A stretch of 64,000 nucleotides of DNA from NCBI RefSeq assembly GCF_026914185.1, contig NC_070564.1:7651773-7715772 (forward strand), given 5' to 3'. Below the pieces are notes generated by a model that had not been told where the DNA came from, made no database searches, and was given only the letters and a program-made list of their open reading frames with translations. This DNA is from Puccinia triticina. Taxonomy: Eukaryota; Basidiomycota; Pucciniomycetes; Pucciniales; Pucciniaceae. Below, in pieces: positions 1 to 9,888 of this stretch (positions are counted from its first letter, which is position 1; each line of letters begins with the position of its first letter). A program made the translations under genes and the position numbers.

Positions 1-384
1 TTCACATCATTCTAACTCGTTTTTATTTGTTGTTGATCTGAAAGAGGCCCAGCCTGCAATTGGTAACAACATTTTACGCGCGCACATCCCAGTTTATTAA
101 AAACAGAGATTCACCAAAACCAGGTTCATGGTTTTGGCCTGTGTTGTATTCAAAAAATTCTCCAAATCACGCTATTGTGCCTGGAGGAATCCATTTAAAA
201 TTAAACCCCTGAACACCAAAGTGCCTTGGATTGACCCCCCAGCCAGTGCGTGAGCAACAGGCAAAAAGGGGCCGGTGAACCCCCCTTTCCATCAGGAAGT
301 ACTGACTTCAAGAGGGGCTGATAAGCAAACCATGCCTATGCAAGCGCAGTAGGTCATGATAAGCGGGATTCAAAGTAGACCCGC
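1..384. other. Non-coding repeat-derived flank
   Basis: No gene seen. Bases 1-110 match the reverse complement of about 34030-34124 (shared words include TTCACATCATTCTAAC and GCAATT/TGTAACAA), so this is the tail of the dispersed repeat also present at 33.7-34.1 kb. Bases 364-384 form an inverted pair with about 1433-1452 (GCGGGTCTACTTTGAA), which suggests that the following LTR landed inside a small TIR element. Confidence 0.5.
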
Positions 385-1320
385 TGTGGTAGACGGAAAA
401 GTGAAAAATCAAAAGTTTTTTCTCATACATATATTTACTTGTAATACGCCTCAAGATACCATTAAAAGGACCTCAGAAATGGATTTTATGGCCAATTTTA
501 CCCCTAGTCACCACTGGAAGCATCACCTGAACCCCACTGGATTGGAACCTACACTTCTTTGGACACTGGACACCCATCACACGTTCAACATACCCAGTCA
601 CCAGCCTGTCACAAGCCTCAAGTCAAGGATCACAGCATTATGCTTATACACATCACAGGATACAAACATATATCTCCCCATCAGACTACAGTCATTACAT
701 ATTATCAAGTACTCTTCTATTTCCATATTATGATGTCATCACACACTGACTCTGCAGCCTCTGACTTCATTTATGCACCCCCTGCATCCACCTGTCAACT
801 CATGCAGTCTAATGTCACTTTACGCAGCCTTCATGCGGCCCTACTGCATTCTTATGACATCATTTATGTACCCTTGACATATTATGACATCATTTGTATC
901 TACTCCCACCAGCTAAAATCCCTCACACTGTTGTCTAGATTAGTTGAAACCCTAACCCACAAGCCCCTCTGGGGCTCCACTTTTGTCTATATAAAGAGCT
1001 CTCTCCTCCCCAGTTGTCAGCTCCTCAGCTCAGTACTCACCAGTTATTTACATACCACCCTTCACACTTACCATCACCACCACACATCACTACATCTCAT
1101 ATATTTGCAAATAACTACTGAACTCACTCTCAAAAATCTTGCATACCTGTCATCGAACAACTTCATCTGGAATTAGACCAGACCTATCACTTGATTAAAA
1201 CCTGCCAAGCATAGCTTGGTGGGTCTTGTTGACTGATAGCATAGAAGGGCAGAGTTTGCACCTCCATCATCCCCTTCTCCATTCAGCAAAAGGGTTTCAC
1301 AACCACTTTTGATTCTTACA
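385..1320 (+). mobile_element. Solo LTR, TGTGGTAG...TTCTTACA family, copy 1
   Basis: 936 bp starting TGTGGTAGAC and ending TTCTTACA, flanked by a 4-bp direct repeat CCGC (381-384 and 1321-1324). The same sequence recurs inverted at 39891-40834 and 61402-62369. A TATATAAAG box near 989 followed by a CT-rich stretch fixes the transcriptional orientation as plus. No matching internal region adjoins it, so it is a solo LTR. A 205-codon open frame inside is probably fortuitous because it runs across the TATA box. Confidence 0.8.
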
Positions 1321-2480
1321 CCGCACATGCCACTTGCAAAGCAAGGCAAGCCGGCGTTCAACTCAAATGTTGAATGTCGGCTTGCAGTCTCCCCAAAAAA
1401 CTGGGTTATGCAAAGTGACCTGCATGCACGCGCGGGTCTACTTTGAAACCCCCTATTACTGGACGATTGACTTGACAAGGGGACAAACACACAGCCTTCA
1501 GCTGCTCCTAGGTATACCCCCAAACCTCATCGTCACCCTCCCAACAAAAACCGCTCGGTCAAATGATACATTCTCCGGGACCCTCACTACCTCAATCCAG
1601 CTGACTCCTCGCCTCCCCAACAAGCCTCCGCGCCACACCCCTGCCACGCTCCACCATTGCCAGGCCGATCCCCACCCGTTTTGGAATCAGTGCTCTCCCC
1701 TTGTCCATGCTCAGGTCGTTTTACCCTCCTCCTCTCGACACAGACCGCTCATGGCGCACAACTGACCTGGTCTAATCCCATATCCACGCCGCAGGCTTGG
1801 CCTAACAGACCCTACACATGTCACTGCGCCGACACCCTTCTCACCTTTGCCTCAGCATCAAACTACACAAAAGCATGGTCAGCCTGGCCTGGCCCGTCGT
1901 CGTGCGTCTCCCCCTGGTTCAACTCCGTATCATTTTTAACGTCCTGGTTCGCAGGCTTACACTCGTCCACGCAATTGTCACTTTTGCCCCCGGGTTCAAC
2001 CACACGAAACTTCTGCTCAGCCTGGCCCCGGCCGTTGTTGTGCCCTCATCGTCTTCTTGACCGGTACGCTCAACGCCCCTCTTGCTTCAACAACAATTAC
2101 GGCGTGTTGTAAACTTTCTTATAAACAGCCCATTCTTTTCCTGAAGTACCCAGATTTGAGCGTGTATTTGACGCGACGAAAGCTGCCATTGACGGCGGAC
2201 GAGGGGCCAATAGAGCCGCCGCAGTTGATGCTAGATCTGATAGACCCGATTCTCGCTTGGCGGGATCCTTTGAAGCTTGTGCTTGTTGACGGCGACGGCG
2301 CGGCCGGCGACCCGGCCAGTCTCGGGGTGGCCGTCCTCGTCGCCGCGGCAGCCACGTCCAACGGTAATCCCCCTTCCTCTTTGCACCATGGAATATTCAG
2401 TGGCTGAGATCATCTCAAATCTTTAGATACCATGCGCTCAGAACGGTATCGGAAACTGGCCGAGGGGCAGTTGGAGTTGG
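1321..2480. other. Gene-free stretch with imperfect direct duplication
   Basis: Open frames here are short and low in complexity and match nothing I recognise. A segment near 1850-1930 is repeated imperfectly near 1990-2055 (shared GTTCAAC and GCTCAGCCTGGCC words), so the open frames probably reflect C-rich repeats. A 13-bp hairpin (GCCGGCGTTCAAC with GTTGAATGTCGGC) lies near 1350-1385. Confidence 0.4.
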
Positions 2481-2489
2481 TGCTGAATC

Positions 2490-2830
2490 AGGCGGCTCGG
2501 TCCCCTGAAGGGGCCATGACGGGAGTCTTTACTGCTCTCAATGACCAAGCACGTAATCCCTTTGATGGACGGAACAGACCCGGCCATTGAGGAGTGTTGA
2601 ATCCCCCCAGGTCATTGAGAGGAGAGTAAACACTCCTCTCAATGATCAATGACCGGGTCTGCTCCAGCCACCGAGAGGGCTGCTTCTCCTCACGATGACC
2701 GGGTTCGTTCCGGTCATCGAGAGGTTTGTTTACTCTTCTCGATGACCGTGACCGTTCCGGTCATTGAGAGGAGTGCTTAATCCCCTCAATGACCGGTGAG
2801 TTGCACTTCACATGCGTGCTGGCCGGTCAT
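2490..2830. repeat. Palindromic minisatellite, CTCGATGACCGG / CCGGTCATCGAG type
   Basis: Successive degenerate units in which TCAATGACCGG and CCGGTCATTGAG arms face each other, giving a series of potential hairpins. The same GACCGG/CCGGTC core recurs at 4060-4300 and, in altered form, at 15840-16270 and 36600-37080. No coding potential. Confidence 0.7.
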
Positions 2831-3299
2831 CGGGGGATACTCCGCTCCGGGACCAGCCTGTGCCGGCCACAAGACAAATGGACATGGGGTATGTACTTCT
2901 GCCCCTCAAACTCTGTTTTTGAGGGGCTGTGTACCTGACCATTTGGCAGGTTGGAAATCCCCGGGGAGCGGGAGCCTGCACTCAGTTTTTTCTTTCTATT
3001 CAGGCTGACCTATAATCATGACATTGGTTTTAGTTTCAAGGGAGTTGATGGAAACGCCGGCTTTTATGTGCGGTTTTTCTCTAATGTTGTGTTGTGTTTT
3101 GTATTAGACTGCCTCTGAGAATAGCATGACATTTTTGTAATTGATTGCTATCCTGAGGCCCTCAGGAAGTATAACACTATGGTTTAGAAACCTGGGCCCA
3201 CCACTGACGGCGGCTGGGCGGCGGGGTCTCCCTTTGGGGGCAGTGAGCGAGTGGGGTGCCTGTCCGCGGGGAGCGCTGTGTGAGGGAAAAATAAGCAAA
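2831..3299. other. Gene-free stretch
   Basis: No gene, RNA or clear element boundary recognised. Frames are short and interrupted on both strands. Composition is mixed, with one GC-rich block near 3185-3280. Confidence 0.4.
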
Positions 3300-3640
3300 G
3301 TGAAAACAATGAAAACCTTCATGAGCATGTGAATAATATGAATTGAACTCCAAGAAATCATCCCAATCACCAAACAGGTCAAATTGAGTTATGATTGAAT
3401 TGTGGCCAGTGTGTCTTAGTGGTTTCAACTGTGTTCTGATTGAGTTCCAGTTGAGTTCTGCATGACTTATTGATGATTTATGGATGAATCCATGATCAGT
3501 TTCAGAAAAGTTGTGGATGAGTTCCAGAATTGTTCATTATTTCTTACACTAATTTCACCAAAAGAATCCAGCACAGTCCCGGAAAAAGGATATGGTATGG
3601 CACTCTCTGGAGAGTGCATCAAAATCACCCCTGGTAACTG
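3300..3640 (-). repeat. Dispersed non-coding repeat R1, copy 1
   Basis: The reverse complement aligns over about 340 bp with 33683-34030. Both start CCAGGGG(A/T)GATTTTGA, keep the 16-bp palindromic word GCACTCTCCAGAGAGTGC, and run on to a shared block around ACAGTTGAAACCACTAAG. A shorter copy lies at 7256-7340. No open frame is conserved between copies. Confidence 0.75.
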
Positions 3641-3879
3641 AAATACCAAATTTGAAACCTAGAGCTGGCTTTTAACCTTTTAGACACCAAAGGGCAAATG
3701 CAAATATGACAACAAAAGATGTGTTGCAGGTCAGGTCAGCCACACTCAGTATCAGGTCTTATCTCAGTAAGTTGATTACACATACCTGACGACAAGAGAT
3801 GCATTGCAGGTCAGTTCAGTCACGTTTGGTATTGGGTCCTATCTCAGTGAGGAGAGAGAGGAGCAGGTACTGGCGAGCT

Positions 3880-4060
3880 GAGCTAGACTAGATACAAGGG
3901 GTAGCCAAGGGTGAAAGCGCTGCGCTGAAAGTAGCGGCCCTGCCCGCTGTGCTACCGCTTTTTGGGTCGGGGAAAAAGCGGGGCCCCATCATTTTCAGCG
4001 GTAGCGCAGCGGGGCTGGCGCTGCACTACCGCTTTTTGAGCTGACCGCGCAGCAAAGAAG
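3880..4060. repeat. Foldback segment rich in AGCG words
   Basis: Built of AGCGCTGCGCT/GTAGCGG words with inverted partners, for example CCGCTTTTT near 3955 facing AAAAAGCGG near 3972. It resembles in style the AGCG-word MITE at 60542-61007. No flanking target duplication was identified. Confidence 0.45.
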
Positions 4061-4061
4061 T

Positions 4062-4300
4062 TGTACATATACCTTCAATGACCACTCTGTACCGGGCATC
4101 CAGGGTGTTGTACATATCCCCTCAATGACCGGTCTGTACTGGTCATCCAGAGGGTTGTATGGTCTTGATGGCCGTTCTGTGCCAGCAATCAAGGGCTTGC
4201 AGCATCCAGGGTGTTGTACATATTCCCTTGATGACCGGTCTGTACCGGTCATCCAGAGGGTTGTATGGTCTTGATGGCCGGTCTGAGCAATCAAGGGATC
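4062..4300. repeat. Palindromic minisatellite, second CCGGTC array
   Basis: Repeated units of the form TGTACATATCCCCTCAATGACCGG and CCGGTCATCCAGAGGG alternate, each able to pair through CCGGTCAT/ATGACCGG. It is related in core sequence to the 2490-2830 array. Not coding. Confidence 0.65.
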
Positions 4301-4483
4301 AGAGGGCTGACTGTGAGTTGAAAAAATAAATATATGTATATGTATGTGAGCACGTATCTTCTCTGTTACTCAAGTTCAGTAAGCTCCTAGGTTTGGTTTA
4401 CTTCAAAAATTTATTTCTCTTTGAAGGAGTTATGTGGCATAACTTAGATTGTTTCTGATGACAGGCAAGAAGAAAGTCTTTGT

Positions 4484-5733
4484 CACCAGGAAAAAAAAAT
4501 AGTCACTTGATGACAAGTGACATCATGCCAGCTCCAGCGGGCTACCCACCATCTACCCACCATCTACCCATCATCTACCCACCATCTATTCACCATCTAA
4601 CCACTTTCAGAATTTCCACAGGAGATCCTCAGTTTTCACTGGGCACCACTGATCCCCATTTCTGGTCAGCTGATACTCAGCTTTAGATCCAAGCTTATGC
4701 TCAGCTTTGTTGCCCAGCTCATGCTCAGCTTTGTTGCCCAGATCAGAACCAGTCCTGGCCCAGCTGCGTTTCAGCTTTATTCCACTCATGGCTCATCTTA
4801 GACTCATACTAGGACTATCATAGGCCCAGCCAATGCTCAGCTTTGGACCAGTATTGGCTCAGCTGATTTTCAGCTTTGAATAAATCTTGGCCCAGCCAAT
4901 GCTCAGATTCTGAGTCTGACCACTCCTGTAACAGCTTATGCTCATCTGTGGACCAGCCTTGGCTCAGCTGATGCTCAGCTGTGGACCAACCTTGGCTAAG
5001 AAAATGCTCAGCTGTGAACCAGCCTTGTCTCAGCTGATGCTCAGCTGTGGACCAGCCTTGGCTCAGCTGATGCTCAGCTGTGGACCAGCCTTGTCTCAGC
5101 TGATGCTCAGCTGTGGACCAGCCTTGGCTCAGCTGATGCTCAGCTGTGGAACAGCCTTGGCTCAGGTGATATTAATCTTTTGAATAGTCTCAAAACATCT
5201 GATACTCAGCTTTAGAACAGCCTTGGCTCAGCCAATGCTCAGCTTTGTACCAGCATTGGCTCAGCTGATGCTCAGCTTTTGAAAAGTTTTGGCCCAGCTG
5301 GTGTTAATCTTTGGAACAGTATTGTCCCAGCTGATCCTAAGCTCTGCACAAGCCTTTTCCAAGATGATGCTCAGCTTTGGACCATTGTTGGCTAAGCTGA
5401 TGCTCAGATTTGGAATATTCTTGGTCCAGCTGACACTTGGATTTGTATCAGGCTTGGAATATCCAATGCTCAGCTGTGGCCCAGGCTCAGCCAATGCTCA
5501 GCTTTGACCCAGGCTCAGTCAATGCCTACTGCTCAGGTTATGATGAGCATCAGCTAATCCTGGGAAAAAATCAGGATCAGCTGACTGTGCCACATTGAGT
5601 GCTCTGGTGCAGTCCTGCAAGCTCTACAAGTGCTGGTGGAGCAGACTTGGAGCAGCGCTGGAGTAGCTCTGGAGCAGAAACCAAAGCTGCATCATGTCAC
5701 TTGCCATCAAGTGACTATTTTTTTTTCCTGGTG
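4484..5733. mobile_element. Non-autonomous CAC-ended TIR element with internal minisatellite
   Basis: Terminal inverted repeats of about 45 bp start CACCAGGAAAAAAAAATAGT on the left and end with the complement on the right. They include the arm TAGTCACTTGATG with its own AAGTGAC partner. A 3-bp duplication TGT flanks the element (4481-4483 and 5734-5736). CAC termini with a 3-bp duplication fit the CACTA/CMC group, but no transposase is present. The interior is mostly a 33-bp-based minisatellite. Confidence 0.7.
4690..5535. repeat. 33-bp minisatellite, CAGCTGATGCTCAGCTG core
   Basis: Tandem units combining GCTCAGCTGATGCTCAGCTG with TGGACCAGCCTTGG. The copies from about 4940 to 5165 are almost perfect at 33-bp spacing. 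Because 33 is a multiple of 3, frames stay open on both strands and read as an 11-residue repeat. This is periodicity rather than evidence of a protein. CAGCTG palindromes occur in every unit. Confidence 0.85.
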
Positions 5734-5736
5734 TGT

Positions 5737-7189
5737 GCCAAGCAAATTTTTAAAGCATAATTCTTTGAGTGCAAGAAACTGTGATGGTTTGAAAAAGAAA
5801 ACCAGCCAAGCTGAGATTCCAGGCTCTGCAGAAGGGGGTGATAGTGTGCAAGTCCCTCCTGCCAAGAGCTATTGAGGCTTGCTTCACAGGACCAGACACC
5901 CACAGCAGCAAGGGACTTGGGTTAAGTTTGCATGGACCCCAATTTGAGTCACCATGGCAATGTGGCGCCCCACCGTGGCCTTCTGGGCTGCCCCAAGGCT
6001 TTACCAAGATCCTTGAGTGACCCGGCGTTATGGATCTTTGAACGGGACTGTGCCGGTGACAGCACTGTGAGGGGAAATGTGGTTTGTGCCCTCAAAGGTG
6101 GTCCAAAGGAAACGCCGGAGTGATCCAAATAGGTAGCTTGTGTGGGAAGTGGTTTTGAGTTTGACAAGGTTGGATTCTCGTTGGCGTTGTGGTTTGGTTG
6201 TATGAAAAGTGGAAAAGGTTCAGAGATTGTGGCTTGGTGCGCAGGTATTGAAAAGAATCATATGGATCAAATTTCTTGATAGCCCGTCGTGGATCAGACT
6301 GAATGCTACGGCCTCCTATCATCCAAGCCCGCACTGGACTTGGAATCCTGGAGACCTGTCACAGACAAATCATCATTTCCCTACATAAATACACATAACA
6401 GAGAAAAGGAAAGAAAATGAAGAAAAGAAAATCAACAAAGACCACCAAGGGAAAGGACAAACAAAGAGGCATAGTGAGAAAATAACCAACAACTAAAAAA
6501 GAAACAGCAAACTACTGAAGATGAAATGAAGACTCAAGACAAGAAGATAAGGAAGGGCAAGGCGGACTGAAAAAACCCACATGTAGCATGTGTCAGGACC
6601 AAACAAGCTGAAGAGGTGAGGTGAGGAGAAAAGATAAGGAAATCAAGAAGGGAAGAAAAAGGAAAAAAAGGAAATGGGGAAGGAGGGGAAAAACTGAGCC
6701 TTGGTGATCTGGATCCTTGAGGTGAATCTTGATGTTCTTGATGGTATTGCTTGATCCTGATACATGCACCGGTGTGGCCACCACAGCGTCCAAGGGGCCG
6801 GCCAGCAAGTGGCCCCCAGGCGCCCCAGCCGGGCTGCCATTGTGACCACCACGTAGTGATGGCGGCAAGGCCTTGTAAATTTGGATGTTCCCCTTGGCTG
6901 CATTTATGCCTTCCTTGGGACTAACATCTCATGCTTTCAACAACCATCTCAAAAGGCTCAATCCCAGCTGAGAGCCCGGGAAAACAAATAGGGAATTTTT
7001 TTCTTTTTTGGACTTGAAATATTTATTCTGCATGAAGGTAGTCATTGATCACTGCAGGCAAGCAGGTGACGTTTCTGAATGCAGTGTCACCTGCGCAGTT
7101 ACTGTGGCTACAAAAACTAGGTGACATTGCGCAGGGGAGCAACAGGCTTCTGCCTGTAGTGTGATTGTATATTTACCCCAACACAGAAA
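5737..7189. other. Gene-free stretch
   Basis: No convincing gene. Frames are short and overlapping. The segment 6380-6680 is purine-rich (AAGAAAAGGAAAG type). The block 6770-6850 is GC-rich. No TIRs or LTR ends could be delimited. Confidence 0.4.
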
Positions 7190-7204
7190 GCCCTTTATCA
7201 ATGC

Positions 7205-7340
7205 AGCTGTCAAAGAGCTCAACAGGTGTTGAGTCTAAGGTGTGGGTTCAAACCCCACTCACCAGGGGAGACTTTGACGCACTCTCCAGAGAGTGCCAGA
7301 GTCTAATTTTATGTTGTTCTGGGTTGGATGTGAGTCAGAT
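7205..7340 (+). repeat. tRNA-like B box followed by short R1 copy
   Basis: 7245-7255 reads GGTTCAAACCC, an exact RNA polymerase III B-box sequence, inside a T-arm-like hairpin GTGGGTTCAAACCCCAC and followed by CTCACCA. A complete cloverleaf could not be built upstream. From about 7256 the sequence matches repeat R1 (CCAGGGGAGACTTTGACGCACTCTCC). It may be a SINE head or a tRNA relic. Confidence 0.4.
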
Positions 7341-7466
7341 GTGGATTAGGAAATGTTTGATAAATTCTTCCAAAGTCAATGGGGAGTGTGTCAGAAGTGA
7401 TGCAGAATTGTCACAGGACCTTGTGCAATGTTGTATAGAACCATTTTATTTTCTAAGGATAACTTA

Positions 7467-7627
7467 GGCCCCGTTTTGCTGCCGCGTTATACGTCATAAA
7501 TGGTCAAATTTATGACGCGCGAACCCCGGGGGTTTCAAAGTTTTGGTGGCAACGGGGGGCGAACTTTGGGTTACGGCATCATAAATTACACGATCTATGA
7601 CGTATAACGCGGCAGCCAAACGGGGCC
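7467..7627. mobile_element. PIF/Harbinger-type (Tourist-like) MITE
   Basis: 161 bp. The left end GGCCCCGTTTTGCTGCCGCG mirrors the right end CGCGGCAGCCAAACGGGGCC, and the arms continue through GTTATACGTCATA. TTA flanks both sides (7464-7466, 7628-7630). GGCC-starting TIRs and a TTA/TAA duplication are hallmarks of Harbinger-related MITEs. No coding capacity. Confidence 0.9.
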
Positions 7628-7630
7628 TTA

Positions 7631-9021
7631 CTTACAACCTGTAATGAAATGATAGTTATTCAATGCCCAATTATTAATCATTTATGGCAAATTTCTGTTG
7701 ATAAATTGTTCTATGTGCAAGGGGCTTCACACAATGTAAATGTGACTCACAGTGTGAGACTCCAAAAGCAGTTTGCACCTCTTATGGCTGAATTTAGAGA
7801 AGTATGTGTGGGGAAACCTCTGCCTCTCTGAAAGACAAAGAATGACAACACCCCCAGCTAGACTGGAAGCAAGAAGACAGTGGTCTAGTGTAGTTGAATA
7901 CTTCTCTCACAGGTGGCTCACAATGGACTGTGTATTGTAAAATATAAAGCTAGTAATTTATTATGTGGCAGAGAGTGTGAGGGTGGCAATTTATTTGAAT
8001 CTCCTGGGGGGAAGAATCTCCTCCATTGGATGTGACTTCATTTCCTGTGCTTTCAAATGGGGGACAAAGGAAGAGAGAGCCCCTCCTTATATAGGAAAAT
8101 GTGAGGCATTTGTGCTGGTGTTGATCTATGTCCATGAGGGGTTTTGGCTGGTGTGTATTTCAAAAATGAGATATTTTTGCTGGTCTGCTGTGCAGAATAC
8201 AGCTACGTACAGTGTGGCAGTGTAGACATGAGCAAATTTAGCTGGTGATCTAGTTACAAGTGTGGCTTATACAGCCCTCTGGTTGCTATGGAGTGTTCTC
8301 AAGTGACCTGCACAGCTTTCTGTATTGCTGTGTAGTCTGCTTGAGTGACTTGTACAGACCCATGGTTACTATTCTGCTTTATTAATGTGGCTTGTGGTTG
8401 CCAGTTTACTGTAATAAGTGGCTTGTGGTTGCTACACAGCCACATCTGAGGCTGGCTGGTTGCTACGTAGCCGCATATATACACACAGATATATGTAAAA
8501 GGATAGTATGTAAGCTGTATAAATGCAGTTGTGTACAACTGTGTATGTAAACTGCAGGGTGTGTGTGTATCAAAAGAGGGTGTAATGTAACACCACATAT
8601 GTAATCTAGAAATTTTTGAATTTTTCCATCCAGAACAAAAGTGTCTACCACAGCGGGGGCTTTAATGGCTTTCTGACCAGTTTGTACTTGTAATGGAGCT
8701 GTGAAAGGCCCCTCCAGTGATCTGTCACTCTAATGTATGAGAAGATGATATTGGAAAAGGGGAAAGCAGCTCACATGCATGTGCATGGAGACATTGGAAA
8801 ACAAACAAACAAACACAAAAACAACTCACAAGCTTATATGTGTTAAGAAGCCAGGATGTCTGGCTGAAATCTGGGACCACACATCTCCAAGCTTGACTTG
8901 ACTCATATTTTCACCCTACTTTCATCCTTTTTTGGCCACCATTCTTGTTTAAGGAACTTCCTTTCTTTTCCTTTCTTCTATGTTCTTCCTCATACTTTCC
9001 TTGTTGCCTAACATCAGAGAG
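7631..9021. other. Gene-free stretch
   Basis: No gene recognised. The region 8220-8600 is composed of diverged GTGGCTTGTGGTTGC / TGCTTGAGTGACTTG segments that look like decayed repeats. Near 8640 the words GTGTCTACCACAGCGGG echo the boundary of the 385-1320 LTR, suggesting a scrap of the same element. Confidence 0.35.
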
Positions 9022-9538
9022 TGGAGGACTTCCCGTCGCAATCTGGGAGCAATCTGAGAGCCTCCCAGAGTCTCAAAGCCTAAGGCTTTGTTTGGAGCCA
9101 ATATAAATATAGGTGATATAATCATTGGTTAATTCAATGAAAACTACAAAATTCAACATAAAGCTCCCAAATATTTTTTCTAGGCAGCCTACAATACTGG
9201 TCTCTTCAATTATGAAGTCAGATTCAACTGATTCAGCCATATTCAGTACTGTAGTACCATTATATTGCTTTTGACCAAAACAAAGCAATATAATGGTATT
9301 ATGGTGCTGAAGATGGCTGAATCAGTTAAATCTGATTTAAAGTTGATGAGACCAGTACTGTAGGTTTCCTACAAAAAAAAATGGATTCTTTATGTTGAGT
9401 TTTGTATTTTTTATTGAATTTACAAGTGGTTATATCACCTATATTTATATTGGCTCCAAACGGGGCCTAAATTTCCCTGCGAAATTTGGCTCAGATCTGG
9501 GTCTGGAAGGGGTTCCCAGATTGACGGGAAGTCCTCCA
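9022..9538. mobile_element. Small TIR element (outer MITE) split by another MITE
   Basis: TGGAGGACTTCCCGTC at 9022 faces its complement GACGGGAAGTCCTCCA ending at 9538, each followed inward by a version of CAATCTGGGA. Apart from the inner insertion it is about 130 bp. I could not assign an outer target duplication, so superfamily is open. Confidence 0.6.
9084..9467. mobile_element. Foldback PIF/Harbinger-like MITE nested in the outer MITE
   Basis: 384 bp, TAA on both sides (9081-9083, 9468-9470). Left end GGCTTTGTTTGGAGCC, right end complementary to GGCCCCGTTTGGAGCC. The arms pair over much of the element (ATATAAATATAGGTGATATA at both ends, inverted), so it is nearly one long hairpin. It shares the GGCCCCGT terminus with the MITE at 7467 and the element at 14216. 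Confidence 0.85.
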
Positions 9539-9888
9539 GTATGTATGTATTAACATGTTTTAATAAGAGAAATTAAATGCTCTATATATATATGTATGGT
9601 ACAAATGACTAGCTCGTCCATTCCTTTAGTCCGCTCGACCGTTCGTGACTTGAGTTGGCCGGGGACATCACAGTCGGCCCATGGAAAGAACACGATCCAT
9701 CAACTTGTAGTGATGATGGACCGGCTTGATAACGTTTGCTCAATAAAATCGTCTGATCTTTGACAATCAAAAGGCTGTCCTGTCTAGCCTGACTGTTTTT
9801 TTTTTTTTGGCATGCTGGTTAAATTCTCATTGATCTTTTATCCCAGTCAAGTGGGATTAGGCCTTGATGTCGATAAGCGTCCGCTTGC
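9539..9888. other. Downstream region of MDV1
   Basis: Intergenic sequence on the 3' side of the minus-strand MDV1 gene. A T-rich run near 9800 (A-rich on the coding strand) could mark the 3' UTR or polyadenylation region. No other feature seen. Confidence 0.4.

Noticed and set aside
559..1176. 205-codon open frame conserved in two LTR copies (also 40035-40652, minus)
   Set aside because: It crosses the TATA box and start region; most nucleotide differences between the copies change the amino acid, and the third copy is disrupted. Shared ancestry of the LTR explains it.
1460..2410. Host gene on either strand
   Set aside because: Frames are low-complexity, lack splice-supported extension and match no family I know.
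4938..5183. Cys-containing repetitive protein resembling a repeat effector
   Set aside because: The 33-bp minisatellite keeps frames open on both strands; no start context, signal peptide or non-repeat sequence supports a gene.
7205..7260. Functional tRNA gene
   Set aside because: Only a T-arm-like hairpin with a B box is present; no acceptor stem or anticodon arm could be built upstream.
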